A stretch of 64,000 nt of DNA from Gnetum montanum. Lineage: Eukaryota; Streptophyta; Gnetopsida; Gnetales; Gnetaceae. The notes under the pieces are model-generated. The model was not told the DNA's origin, searched no databases, and saw only the letters and a program-made list of their open reading frames with translations. Positions within the stretch are counted from its first letter, which is position 1. Every line of letters begins with the position of its first letter. A program made the position numbers and the translations under genes. Of the stretch, positions 43,879 to 55,207 are shown piece by piece. The stretch spans positions 225,727 through 289,726 of the forward strand of contig MNCI01020989.1 in the NCBI GenBank assembly GCA_015680685.1, in the 5' to 3' direction.

Positions 43879-45661
43879 GAAATAACTCTTGTGACCATGG
43901 TTGTTAACTACAAGCACTCAAAAAAAGAAGCAAGAGTAGTGAAGATGACATATTTTTCAAAATTCATGAATAAAATTGACATACGCTAAAAATTATGTGT
44001 TGCATCTTCACAACATTAATGCTCCTTTTTGGCAATGAAAGGGTGACGCTTTTGAAAATACTTAAATGTAAATGAAAAATTATAAGAGCCATATTGCTAC
44101 AATGTGTATGTAAATGTTCTTGATGTTATTGATGCAAATGATCACATCTTTGCATATTCACCTAAATAAGATGATATTAATTACTTTACAAACACACTTT
44201 ATTGGCTTTTTCTAACTAACTACAATGAATAAAATAAAACTATAAGCATTTCGCTAAGACTAGAATCTAAAGCTAACTTTTTCAATTACATGTTGGGCAT
44301 TTATAGAGGATGAGTCATGTGTTATATACATAAGTGTGTTGACAAATTCAATGATGCATAGACATCATCATTATATTTAATCATCCTACCCTTGTTCTAA
44401 CAAAATAGGGTTAGCTCCAAGAGTTTTCTTTAGTCATTTGTCTTTAAAAAGAGCTAGATCATTATTTATTTGTAAAACATCAATGCATTTTTTTGAATTT
44501 TCAAAAATGTGATAGAAATTTTTTGTAACTTTGAATTGTAATAAATAACATGGGTCATGACTTATGTTACAAGTCATAATGATGGTTACAACACATTTCT
44601 ACATGGGAAATAGCATGTTCTATATATTGCTAAAAAGCTTTGAAGTGCACTACATCCTTGCATAGATAATTTGTTGACTAAATTTTCTAGGTATAAGTTA
44701 TAAGTATTTAAAGTTTTCCTATTTTTAAAATATGCTATAGAACTATCTTCTATCATTCAAATGCATAAAATTTTCTATTTTTCGTATATTATATCTTATG
44801 CCTTACATAGATGATTTATTGATTAGACTTTTAGGTTATGAGTTATAAGTATTTAAAGCTCTCATATTTTTACAAAATGCTATAGAACTATCCTCTACCA
44901 TTCATAAGGATAAAAATTCATATTTTTTGTATATTAAAGTTTTATGCATTTGGTATCTTTGGTAGATTAATTAATTTAGATGATTAGGAGCTATCATCAA
45001 GGGAGAGATGTGGCTAGTTGACTAGGCATTCTTGGTACCAATTTGATTCTCTCTTTGAGTAGTTGTAGACTAGGTGCCCTTGTCAAGACACAATTTGAGA
45101 AGTGATAGAATGAAGGCTAGGACCTATTAGTCCTTTAAATCTTTGGTTTATAAGCTTAAGGATGGATACATGGATTAATTAATTCCTAGCACTAAGATAT
45201 AATTGATCATGATGAAAAGATCTATAAGTAGAATGAAAATTAAGGTGAAAATTATAAACATAAGGACCTCAAGTATACATTTGAATAGATAATAATTTGC
45301 ACACACATGAAAAGTGTAAGCCTTCCATTTACATATAATATGTTAATTTTCAGATGATTACATAGACATGAGAGTGGTTGACTTTGCCTATTATTAAATA
45401 ATAATGATTACACATGTTTGAATTAATTGCATGACTAACATGAGTATGTTACATGTCGAAACTACTTAATAGTAGTTTACCCAAGTCTATGCACCTTTTT
45501 CTATAGCTTATGTTTGGTAAGTGCAAGAGGTTTTTCCTACTTAAACCTTATCTTAACATTTTTATATATATTTATAGGTCATAAAAATGTGGCTGGTCAA
45601 TTGGGTATACCTGAGGATGTTCACCTTAGGAATTAGTTATCAAAAGGCTAGACTTAGATTA
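43879..45661. other. AT-rich interval between elements D and E
   Basis: No gene recognised. With 28888-30680 it forms the pre-insertion sequence around element D. It contains the tandem duplication at 44656-44950. Confidence 0.6.
44656..44950 (+). repeat. Tandem duplication, two copies of about 145 bp
   Basis: Unit 1 starts CCTTGCATAGATAATTTGTTGA (44656) and unit 2 CCTTACATAGATGATTTATTGA (44801). Both contain GAGTTATAAGTATTTAAAG-like and GCTATAGAACTATC blocks in the same order. Confidence 0.85.
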
Positions 45662-46340
45662 TGATGAGTCATGATTTGCCTAGCTTCAATATCAGATACC
45701 TGATATCAGGCCCCTAGATGCATTATCAAATATCCAATATCAGGGGGTATGGGCCTTCCTATAAATATAGTGCTCGAGCACATGGTTTGGATAATATTTT
45801 TACATTAGTTTTTCATAGTTTTGTCAATAGAGTAGCTGAACTCTTGCAGTTTTATTCCGTAATCTTACAAAATAGTCAGTGAGTGCTCATAGAGTGGATC
45901 TAAGTCAATTGTGTGGAGTCTTATTCAAGTGGCAATGTACCTAGACATATTCCATGAATGGCAATAAGGTCAAGATTAATTCTTATTCATTGCAGCACTT
46001 TGACTTACATTAAATTTACTTTCCATGCAATTTACTTTTCATGTACTTAGTTAATAGTTACATTTTCATGCATGTTAATTAATTAAGCACATAAGTACAA
46101 TCACTTCGAGCATGTGTATGACTCTTGGTAATCCCAGCAACACTTAATGTTTGGTAATCCAGTAGTGTTATATGTGTTCAGGATGTGCACAGGAAGTGGG
46201 ATCGGATTCTTATGTTAGGGTAGTTTATTATTAATTAGCAATTAGATTAATTGAATTGATTATAAATTGAGTTTAAACCTATTATTAATCATAGAACAAT
46301 AAAATATAAATAATAAAAATGATATGCCTCACTCTGGACT
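45662..46340 (+). repeat. Element E LTR (3' end missing)
   Basis: TGATGAGTCATGATTTGCC start, GATATC/GATACC array at 45690-45750, TATA-like TATAAATATA near 45771. The usual 3' end (GTAGGGGTA..CTCATCA) and primer site are absent; the sequence runs to an N at 46341 and resumes in the gag leader. Confidence 0.82.
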
Positions 46341-46399
46341 NAGATCTATCTTCTAGAAAACATTAATATTTTAAGTCACACACATTATTAGACAATACC

Positions 46400-47930
46400 A
46401 TATCTTCTTCACGCAAGACCCATAATTCATTGTCTGATGAGAACACTTGTAGGAAAAATGATAGGATATATACTAAAGAAATTTGGAGTGAACAACCTCA
46501 AACAAGTATTTCCTATGCTCATTTAGACCCTGACTACACTCAAAGACTACATTCAACTAGTGTAGAAAATCCTAGAGGATATGGAGTAAGTCCTAGATCA
46601 AGGAGGGCCTCAAGGCCTAGGACCTCCTCTAAACCTAAACAAGATAAATCAAGGGACCATGGGGAGAACAATAGAAGCTATGGTAATTCTCCTAGTTCTT
46701 CATCTTCCTCTTCCTTCTAAATGTCTAGTTCTAACGAAGATGAACGTAGTTATAGAGATAGAGCTCCATGAAGAGGTCAAGAAAAAGGTAGAAATCAAAC
46801 CCAAGGGAAAAATCAAAGACATCACAATGAGCATTGACAAGATCATCACAATCAAATGAATAGAAATAGAAATTTTCATCACAACATGTATGATGATGAT
46901 GAACCCTTGTTGGCAACTAAGAGCCTATTGCAAATCACAGAGGTGATTAAGATACCTCACAGGCATCGCAAGGATAATCGCTTACCCAAGCTTGATATAA
47001 ACAATATCCCTAAATTTTTGGGAGGCTACGATTCGGATCCACAACATTATCTACAAGCCTTCCATGATGCTTGTGTCTCATACAACATTGAAAGTGGGTG
47101 GTAAAAGCTTAAGCTCTTTCCTAGGACACTGATCGATAGAGCCAAAGTGTGGTATAGACCGCTAAAACCAAATTCAATTTGACAGTGTTCCACAATGTTG
47201 GAACTCTTCAACAAAAAATACCAAACCTATGTGAGGGTGTCCAACCTAAGGAGACAAATCTAGAGATGGAGACAAGAACAACATGAACCCTTCGACATGG
47301 CCTTAGATAGATATTATTCTCTACTAAATAGATGCCCAAGCCATGGTTTCTCTAAGGAAAGGTAACTTTTCCACATCATTGATGGGCTTTGTAATGAAAC
47401 AAGGGAGACCCTTGGGATGTATGCCCCAGGTCAATTATACAAGCTACAAACCCATTAGATCTAAGAGTTGATTGAGCATGTAGCACAAGAAGAAGGAGAG
47501 CTATGCAAATGGGAGAATGTAGAGGAAAATAACTGGGACCCAACTCTTCAAAAGAAAAGCATCCATATCTATGATAAGGAAAAATAGGCAACTATCATAG
47601 AGGAGAGATTAGTGCAAAATGAATTAAGTGATCATAATAAGTGAAGGAAGCATAACCAAGAAATAGCTTGTAACACTTTTTGGCAAATAGGAAAAATAGT
47701 TGAAGTAAGTGAGGCTATTGACTCAACCACAGATGAAGATAATGGATGTGATATCTACATGTATGACCATCTGAAGGGCCATTGCCCAATCTTGTTACAT
47801 CTACATGAGTATTGGGTAGAGGCATTAAATCTAAAGTTCGTACAAAAGCACATGCCCAATAGATTTACTTTTTCACAAGGTAATTTTAGATAGTCCTACA
47901 ACCAACCAGACTATCCTAGTTGGGAGAGAT
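46400..47930 (+). pseudogene. gag: Element E gag (broken)
   Basis: Subtype of A and C. The start codon homologous to A is ATA (46400-46402) instead of ATG, and the next ATG is at 46430. Domains: RNDRIYTKEIWSEQ, RASRPRTSSKPKQDKS, Ser run, DDDEPLLATKSLLQ, NNIPKFLGGYDSDPQHYL, KLKLFPRTLIDRAKVWYRP, capsid core HIIDGLCNETRE, and zinc knuckle GCDIYMYDHLKGHC with the second Cys replaced by Tyr. About ten nonsense codons. Confidence 0.87.
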
Positions 47931-47939
47931 TAAGTCCTT

Positions 47940-48251
47940 AAGAAAGAATTTAAATGATTAACAATAATTAAAGTCCTATTTAGCTTAGTCCATGCACTGC
48001 AAGGTTTATCCAAAAGTTTATCTTTATTTCTATACACAATTGTGTACTTAGGTACAAAATTACTCGAATAAAGATCCGTTCACTTTGGGACTCCTACTGC
48101 GGGCACATGGAAATTATTCTATCTTTGGAATGGAAAAATGGCAAGATTTTGGCTAAGGTGTAGATCTAGATGCCAAAACAAGGGAGAGCTGCCTCTTATT
48201 TATAGAACTAGCGATGGGCTGCCATATCGGATATGCGATATCGCGTCCCAT
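47940..48251 (-). repeat. Truncated Athila-like LTR fragment
   Basis: Minus strand: TGATGGGACGCGATATCGCATATCC from 48251, a TATA-like TATAAATAAG near 48203, then R sequence as far as about 47940. It is B-like. The rest of the LTR is missing at the junction with element E. Confidence 0.88.
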
Positions 48252-48372
48252 CAGAGAGGAAAAGAAAAATAGAAAAGGATAGAAAAAATAGTGTAATAAA
48301 ATGTAGATGAGATGGAAAAAGAGTTAGAGAATATCTGATGATGCTTGAATTTTTTGGATCTTAAATGAATTA

Positions 48373-48761
48373 TCATTTGAGGTATGTCCTATTCACCAAG
48401 TTCATGTATTGATTCTCATCTAAATCAACTAAATAGTATACTCCATTGCTAAGGCTCTTAAAAATGATGAAGGGGCCTTGCCAGGACATTGAGAAATTGG
48501 TCACCTTGACATTAGGAAAATGCCTAATGACAATATCACCTTCCTTGATATCTTTGAGCCTAACATGCTTATCATGGTAATGGCACATGGATTCTTGATG
48601 ATTTTCGATATTAATTATTGCTTGCTTGTGATTTTCCTCAAGCATGTCTAACTCAACACAATGCATGATGTCATTGTTCTTATCTATTATCCAATTGTTC
48701 TTGGTTGCATGAATAGAAGGCACATCTAGCTCCACCAACAACATAGCTTTTGATCCATACG
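48373..48761 (-). pseudogene. pol: Tat-2 integrase, C-terminal part
   Basis: Starting at the Gly of the YGS motif, the minus strand reads GSKAMLLVELDVPS, ELDMLEENHKQA, VRLKDIKEGDIVIR, SMSWQGPFIIF and GVYYLVDLDEN. These match the C-terminal integrase of Tat-1 (GSEAVLPLELQIPS, KKGDLVLKAM, WEGPFLVV). The stop is at 48373. The solo LTR separates it from the core. Confidence 0.88.
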
Positions 48762-49632
48762 TGATGAGTGGCGAGGGACCCCTACACTCAACCATACGAA
48801 TACGAGCATAGCATGCACTATCCGGTCGAACCCCACAGACTAAGTGCCTACACGCCCTATGGAACACTTAGGGTTAATCATTCATTGTCTTCCCAGACTT
48901 ACTTGTAGTTGTCACGGTGTATGGTTAAGTAAGTCCAAGGTATATGATTTTTATAGCTTTTTATGTTTTTGTCTCCTATGCTATTGAGTTGAAGGGTTGA
49001 GAAACTCATTACTAATTCTAACTAATGAACTAAGTCTAAATTACCTAGTGTTAGCATCCATTCCCACTTACCGTACGCACCCTGAACCGATGCAACCATG
49101 GCTACCAAACGCTAATCATTGCTGGGATCACCACGCGTAACGCACATGCTCGAAGTGGTCGTACTGAGGCACTTAACTAGGAGGAAAGGGTTGAGAGAAT
49201 CTAATCTAGCCTAAGTGCGATGAGCATCCATTCCTTGATTATCTGTAGACATCCTTAAATGCTCGTAATCAAGTCGTACACTAGGAGATAAGGATGAGAG
49301 AGAAAGCAATAAATAACATTAAATAAAATCCTATTCCATGCACTGCAAGGTTTATCCAGGAATTTCTTCTTTATTGTCGTACACAACTTGTGTTCAGGTA
49401 CAATGTTGCTCGAATAAAGATCCGTTTACTTTAGGACTCCTACTGCGGGAACATGGAAAATATTCTATCTCTGGAGTGATCAATTTGCCAGAGTTTCCCT
49501 ACTTCTAGCCTAGGATGAGCAAACAAGGGAGAGCCACCTCTTATTTATAGATATGACGGCACACCGCGATATCGCATGGGATGCGATATCACATACGCGA
49601 TATTGCAGCCCATGCGATATCGCATCTCATCA
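48762..49632 (-). repeat. Solo Athila-like LTR inside Tat-2 integrase
   Basis: 871 bp with plus-strand edges TGATGAG and CTCATCA (7-bp terminal inverted repeat). R and U5 are B-like, a TATA region lies near 49545, and a GATATC array is at 49560-49625. Flanks ATACG (48757-48761) and ATAGG (49633-49637) look like a duplication with one mismatch. Removing it rejoins the integrase frame (TPFMLTY before GSKAMLL). Confidence 0.9.
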
Positions 49633-50270
49633 ATAGGTAAGCATGAAGGGGGTTTAGTTGGTTGCTATTCAGAATATAGTATGGTATACCTAGAGGTTAT
49701 GGAATAACTGAGTATGCTAATTGCATTCAGATTTGTCAACCATGGTTCTAAGAAAAAAATGAGGAATTTATTAGTTAAGTCAACTTGCCCATTAGATTAT
49801 GGATAATATGGAGATGACAATGATTGGGTAATTTGCTATTGATCATAGAATTTAGCTAGTTCTTTACTTATGAATTGAGGTTCATTATTAGTCATGATGT
49901 GATAGGGATACCAAAGTGAGTGATTCTATGATAAAAAATGAAACAATAAACATACTTAGAAGTTGCAGTTCTTAAAGAAATAGCTTCAACCCACTTAGTA
50001 AAATATGCAGTAGTTGTTAAAATAAACTTATGATTAGAAGAAGATGGAGGATTGATAGGGCTTATGAGATTCAATCCCCATTTTTGGATATGCCATATGA
50101 TTTTGGACATCCTAAGCACTTGAGATAAAACATAAATAAGTGAAGCATGACATTGACATGTATGACAAATTTTAACTAATGTATCCACACCCCTAGCCAT
50201 TGTAGGCCACTAGTAACCTAATAAAATGATACGAGATACTAAAGATCTTGAACCTAAATGACCTTCATAG
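49633..50270 (-). pseudogene. pol: Tat-2 integrase, zinc region and core
   Basis: The minus strand shows CHTCQCHASLI (zinc-binding pair), WGLNLISPI (first Asp changed to Asn), YFTKWVEAI and ITHFGIPI. Past that the frame decays, leading to TPFMLTY at the solo LTR. Compare Tat-1 WGLDIIGPI and YFTKWVEAA. Confidence 0.85.
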
Positions 50271-50284
50271 ACATTAGAATGAAC

Positions 50285-51094
50285 CTATTCTAACACGTTG
50301 TGTGCTTTATCATAACTTAGACAATGTAGAAGAACATCTGATGTAGAGATGCAACATAAAATATTAGGATCAGCAATATAAAAATGTTTAGAATGTTTAC
50401 GAAGAGCATTCTTTTGTGAATAAGATAGATATTTAGGGTTCTCTCTGGTTTGCAAATATTGTATGATATGACAGTGTTGTTCATCTTCTTCTAAGTTAAC
50501 TAAGCCAAAGTATTGTGTATTTGTAAGTGTAACAAATGTATCTTGTGTTGAATAAGATAAATAATCCTTGAGAAAAGTAGGATTAGCAAGAAGACCAAAA
50601 GTAGCTAATGCATCAGCAAGCATGTTTTCTAAGTCTTGGATGTGTGTGAGTAAGCATTTGTTAAACTAAGAAATCAAAATTTTCACTAAGTTTAGATAAG
50701 ATTGAAGATGTCTAACTTTGCAAGCATATTTTTTATTTACTTGGTATATGACCAATTATAAATCACCATGTATGAAAACCATTTTGATTCCAAGTTGAAG
50801 GGCCAAGATCAAGCCTCAATTGAGACTTTCATATTTTGCTACATTGTTAGCACATGAAAAATTTAATTTATAAGTATGTTAAATTGGATCCATACCTTAG
50901 CAATTTAAAACACAAGATGCACTTGAACCTTGGGTTGTATGTGCACCATCAAAATACAAGTGTAAATTGAAATCCTTATGTTTCAATGTCATAGTTGGAG
51001 GAGGAATTATCTCTTCCTTACTTGGTTCCTCTAGGGAGGGTTGGATGTTTATAGAAGATGGCCCAGAGAATGGGGTGGAAGTAAGAAAATTCAT
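50285..51094 (-). pseudogene. pol: Tat-2 second RNase H and linker
   Basis: The minus strand reads LHLYFDGAHTTQGSSASCVL, then CANNVAKYESL, HGDLQLVIYQV and MLADALATFG, matching the Tat-1 second RNase H (LYFDGAST, NNVAEYEGL, KGDSMLVINQI). The linker to integrase follows (HIIQYLQTRENPKYLS). Several nonsense codons are present. Confidence 0.87.
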
Positions 51095-51231
51095 GATGGC
51101 TTATCCCTTAATTGAGTGTTGGGCAAGGTAGGATAAGTCAAATTTAGTTAAGAAACTTTTTCATTTTGTCCTGTGATTGTTAGCATATGGGTTGATGACA
51201 ATAGATTGTAAAATGTTGTCTCTTAGAAGAT

Positions 51232-51477
51232 AGGAGAGTTAGAAGATTTTCTAAGTTTAGGAAAGATATGAGAGTTAGAAAATTTTCTAAGTTCAGGACA
51301 TATAGAAGCGTTAGAAAATTTTCTAAGTTTAAGAAAGATAGGAGAGCTGGAAAATTTTCTAAGTCTAGAATAGATAGAAAAGTTAGAAAATTTTCTAAGT
51401 CTAGGAAAGATAGGAGAGTTAGAAAATTTTCCAAGTTTGAGAAAGATAGAAGAGTTAGAAAAATTTCTAAGGTATAG
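51232..51477 (+). repeat. 36-bp minisatellite in Tat-2
   Basis: Seven units of AGAGTTAGAAAATTTTCTAA plus a GTTTAGGAAAGATAGG-like half, with a constant 36-bp period. Because 36 is divisible by three, several frames stay open and give 12-residue repeats (for example RKFSKFKKDRRV). It lies where RT and RNase H should be. Confidence 0.95.
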
Positions 51478-51479
51478 AA

Positions 51480-51960
51480 AATTAAAAATTAAAAGTGTCA
51501 AATTTTCTAAATGGTAAAATGAATCTACATGGATATTTGTATGGGGATTTAGAATTAAGTTACAAGGCTATCATTGTTTATGGATTTTGAGTTTGGCATA
51601 TTTATCATCTTTTTAGTTTTCTGATTTATGATTTTTTATATTAATTCTCTATGTTTGTAACTTTGTGATATTTTAAGGGAAAATACAAAGAAAATACTGA
51701 ATCGAAAATGTGATAAAAATGTAAAATGAAGAGAAGTAAATACTAAAATAAAGTGATAAGACTATGCTAATTAAGAAGGCATGATTAAAAATAATAAAGT
51801 AAAATAATGAAATTCATGTTAAGAAGCTAAAGCTAACTTCATGCTAAGATACACACAAACATAAGAAAAATAAATAATAAACAAAGATAAAGTAGTGAAA
51901 GGCAAGAAACGATTTAGGATTGTGATACCTTAGTGATCGACTTTCTAACATTAGACCTTG
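51480..51960. other. AT-rich filler in Tat-2
   Basis: No RT motif or other coding similarity in either strand; too short to contain an RT domain. Confidence 0.6.
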
Positions 51961-52720
51961 TGATAACTTTTAAACTCTTGATGGGCTCAATGATGTCTAA
52001 TTCGCCGTATCCTAGATCCAAAAAATTATAGGTGCTAGATGAATAAGGAATGGTTACATTTGATTCTTTATTTTCTTTTGTTGAGGACCTCTAGCCAACA
52101 AGAGTAGGTTGAGATCCTAAGCTAGACTCTTCCAATACATCTAATCATAAAATGGCTAGGATTTTGAGATTAACACATAAGACTATTTCATTATGTTTAC
52201 AAGTAAAGTGTATTTCTTGATGTAAGGGCAATGTAATAGCATGATGGTATGCTAACCAAGGTTATCCTAAGATAGCATTAATTTCAAATGAATCTCTAAT
52301 GATAGTGAATACAACCTTAGACATTATCATATCCCTATAGAAAAAGGCAATTTCATTACTCCTAGAATTTCTACTCTAGCGCTACTAAATGAAACTAGAG
52401 AAGAATTATTGTTAGAGTATGTAACTTCTTTTTCAAGGAAGAGATGCTCAATGACTACTCATGAGATGACATTGGTTTCAACTCCATCATTCACATGCAC
52501 CAATGGTAGCAACACATTATCTCCAATCCATATGATGATGTAAATTGGAAGTTGACACATGGCACCTATTGTAGGATGTATTTTGATGTTCTTCTCCTTA
52601 AAGACTAAATAATTAGCCTTATAACTTGAAATTTTGAGCATCGATGAGCTCGCATGAACATAGGGCTGAATGTTTGAAAGTATTATGATGGACTTTAGTA
52701 GCTCGTCCAATGTCAAATGA
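51960..52720 (-). pseudogene. Tat-2 protease region
   Basis: The minus strand shows LPIYIIIWIGDNVLLPLVHV followed by NDGVETNVIS, a decayed D-x-G protease motif. Downstream, in a shifted frame, is ILG-PWLAYHHAITLPLHQ, typical of the end of gypsy proteases. Multiple stops and at least one frameshift. Confidence 0.65.
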
Positions 52721-52739
52721 TGTAGTCATTAACAACTCC

Positions 52740-54000
52740 CTTGAAAATTTCTAGATGCTAATCATGAGGAAGTTAATGTGAAAGCTTCATGGTTGTTGAT
52801 TTCCATCTAGAGATAAACTTGAAGATTGACTTGTTATAGGCCTATTTGATTATTAGATGCTTTTACAAACTATCATGTTTAGTGATATTGTACTTGAACC
52901 TCTCCATGAAGGTGGTGAAAAGTTGCTCCAAGGAGGTGATAGATCTGTGGGTGAGCATTCTATACCATTCAAGTACTTTTCCAATTAAAGAGTTGGAAAA
53001 GCTTCCAAGGATGATGTGGGAATAATTGGCTAGTAGCATGCATTCATTTTGAAAGGTAATGACATGATTTGTAGGATCAAATTCTCCTTATACTTAGTAC
53101 AATTTGGCAATGAAATAACTTTGGGAACTTAAAAATGGGAGAATCAAAGGAATAATGGGATAAATGTGAAGATTAGCAATGTAGACTACAGGACTACCTT
53201 CATGTAGTGTTGTTGCTCTTCGCATTTCATCTTCATTCAACTAAAGCCTAGACATGAGGTCTTGCAACAAGAGCATTAATTTAGGTAGAACACTAGGAAC
53301 TGATGGAATAGTAGGATTACCAAAAATGGAATTGTGCGAGGGTAAAAATGGTTGTGAAGGTATAGTTACTAGTATAGGAATTTAAGGTGCATTATATTGG
53401 GGTACATGCTACATAGGAAAAAGAAATGGTAGTGACACTTATGATAATTAAGTTCATGGCATATGTGGTACTGGTTGGAAAGGGTTAAGTGATGGATTAA
53501 CACTTTGTATCAATACTGGGATAGTAGGATTGACTATAGTAGTGTTAGAGATTAAGTTGTAGATAGGAAGTAAATTAATGAAAGATGGTATTGCAGTAGT
53601 GGAAGCAAGAGCATTAGGAGTAATGGTTTATGGAACATGCATGGGAAATGGATTATTAGAGTTTATAACATTAATGTGTTGCAAACTAGGTTGGATAGGT
53701 GGATAGTGTGCTAATGATAAAGGCTAGTAGGTAATAAAGTAGGAGAATCTACATCCTCTTCACCATCAGAGACACTAACACCATCACTTTTGCTATTTTG
53801 ATCATGAAGCTACAAATTCTAATTGCTAACATTGATGTTGGGGTTCCTATTGAGATGTTTCCAAATGCCACTTGTCATGGCCTATATTTTGTTCCTAGAA
53901 AGCAAATACTCTACTATCATGGCTTGATTAGGAGGCTAGGTGAGCTTAATGGGTTAGTTTGTGTTAGGAAAGAAAGGTTCTAAACCATTGGCTACCTCAT
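52740..54000 (-). pseudogene. gag: Tat-2 gag (heavily decayed)
   Basis: The minus strand near 52960-52800 reads SITSLEQLFTTFMERFKYNI and KSIFKFISRWKSTT, matching the layout of the retrotransposon gag domain. The region further right (53100-54000) is more decayed, with a possible start MSEYEVANGLEP near 54010. Boundaries are approximate. Confidence 0.6.
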
Positions 54001-54149
54001 ATTCAGACATCAGACTTAGCTCATTCTTAGGTAGTGTGATGCTTATCCTCCTTTTCACACATACAACTTTGTAGTCATGCTACATCATGGATGTTGTAAG
54101 TGCCTGAGACATTTTTGAAGATCATAACTAGACATGAAATTCTATATAT

Positions 54150-55207
54150 GACATTATCAACAAGATGGGTCAATAACTATTAGAATGGACACAAAATTTT
54201 GACCCTCTCATTTGCAATGACCTTGCTAGATTTCCTTAATCTTCATCATTTACTTTCACAGGATCTCAAGGTAACTTTTGCATTAATTTAATTTTATGTT
54301 CTTATAAAGATATTGAGCTTATTAGGGAGTTAAAAATTTGATGAATTCTTGTCATCATCATATAGAGTTTTTGTTGCAAATTCAAATTTTTTCTTAGACA
54401 ATAAAAAAAATAAGAAAATAAAAAAATTTCAGTACAAAGTCATTATAGAAGTTAAGGAAAAACATATGGATGAAACACATAATAAATAGACCCTTAAAAG
54501 ATAGCATAAGGAGCTTGAGAAAATTTTTCTTACAATAGCTAAGCAAATTATGCATTCACAATAATTAGATGCTTAGAAGGCTTGGTTGGAAAAGGATTGT
54601 ATATGGGATGGAAAAAATATTTAAAATGCAAATAAGAGTTACAAACACAGTTTAGTTAAGACATATAAATGCTTGATTAGATCTAATAGAAGGAAATTTA
54701 TCAAGGAATAATAGGAATGTTTGGAATACAATATTAAAAAGAAACCTAGATAGTTTTCACAATGCTTCCATCATAAGCCTCTTCATCATCTAATTTTTCT
54801 TTTCAAAATATTCATTCATTTTACAATAACTAATTTATAGGAGAAGATGATAATTTTAATACTATTGTACAATAAGCATCTCTTCAATTTACTCTTGAGA
54901 AAGTCATAAAGGATATTAAAAAGCTAGCATTTGGTAAAATTGTAGATTTATATGGTTTATGTGTAGAATTATTAAAGTGGATAAGACCTATTATTCATAG
55001 ACAAATTTGGTTAGGATTAAATTTAGCAAAGTAACAAGGAATATATTGACATTGAAAATATAGTAAATTTATCTTGTTATATAAAAAAGGGGATAAAAAT
55101 AATTTGAACAATATCAATTGATTGTTGTGAATCATATTTTTACTAAGTTGTTGGGCATTCTGCTAGAAAAGAGGATCAGTTCTTGGCTAAAGTCATCTCA
55201 AATACAG
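54150..55207 (+). pseudogene. L1-type LINE, 5' part (endonuclease-RT linker and start of RT)
   Basis: LINE ORF2 fragments on the plus strand: KAWLEKDCIWDGKN and SYKHSLVKTYKCLIRSNRRK (linker), then FGKIVDLYGLCVELLKW and LYKKGDKNNLNN (RT motifs 0-2), then KLLGILLEKRISSWLKS. The frame has many stops and shifts. It is interrupted at 55207 by element F and resumes at 62056. Compared with gypsy RT, these motifs are specific to non-LTR elements. Confidence 0.8.
55203..55207. repeat. Target-site duplication TACAG, left of element F
   Basis: TACAG before element F; TATAG after it (62051-62055), one transition apart. Confidence 0.75.

Larger units (their letters stand above)
45662..47940 (+). mobile_element. 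Element E: truncated Athila-like element (LTR and gag)
   Basis: Plus strand. It has an LTR start with U3 and R, an unresolved base at 46341 where the LTR end, primer site and part of the leader should be, then gag. It stops after the gag tail, where a truncated LTR in the opposite orientation begins. No pol and no second LTR are present. Confidence 0.85.
48252..54000 (-). mobile_element. Tat-lineage element (Tat-2), RT deleted
   Basis: Minus strand order is gag, protease, AT-rich filler with a 36-bp minisatellite, second RNase H, integrase. RT and the first RNase H are absent: only about 850 bp lies between protease and the second RNase H. No LTR was recognised at either end. A solo Athila-like LTR sits in the integrase. 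The border with the LINE to the right lies between 54000 and 54150. Confidence 0.75.

Noticed and set aside
51223-51501. Repeat proteins encoded by the 36-bp minisatellite.
   Set aside because: Openness on several frames and both strands follows from the period being a multiple of three; no start context or conservation.
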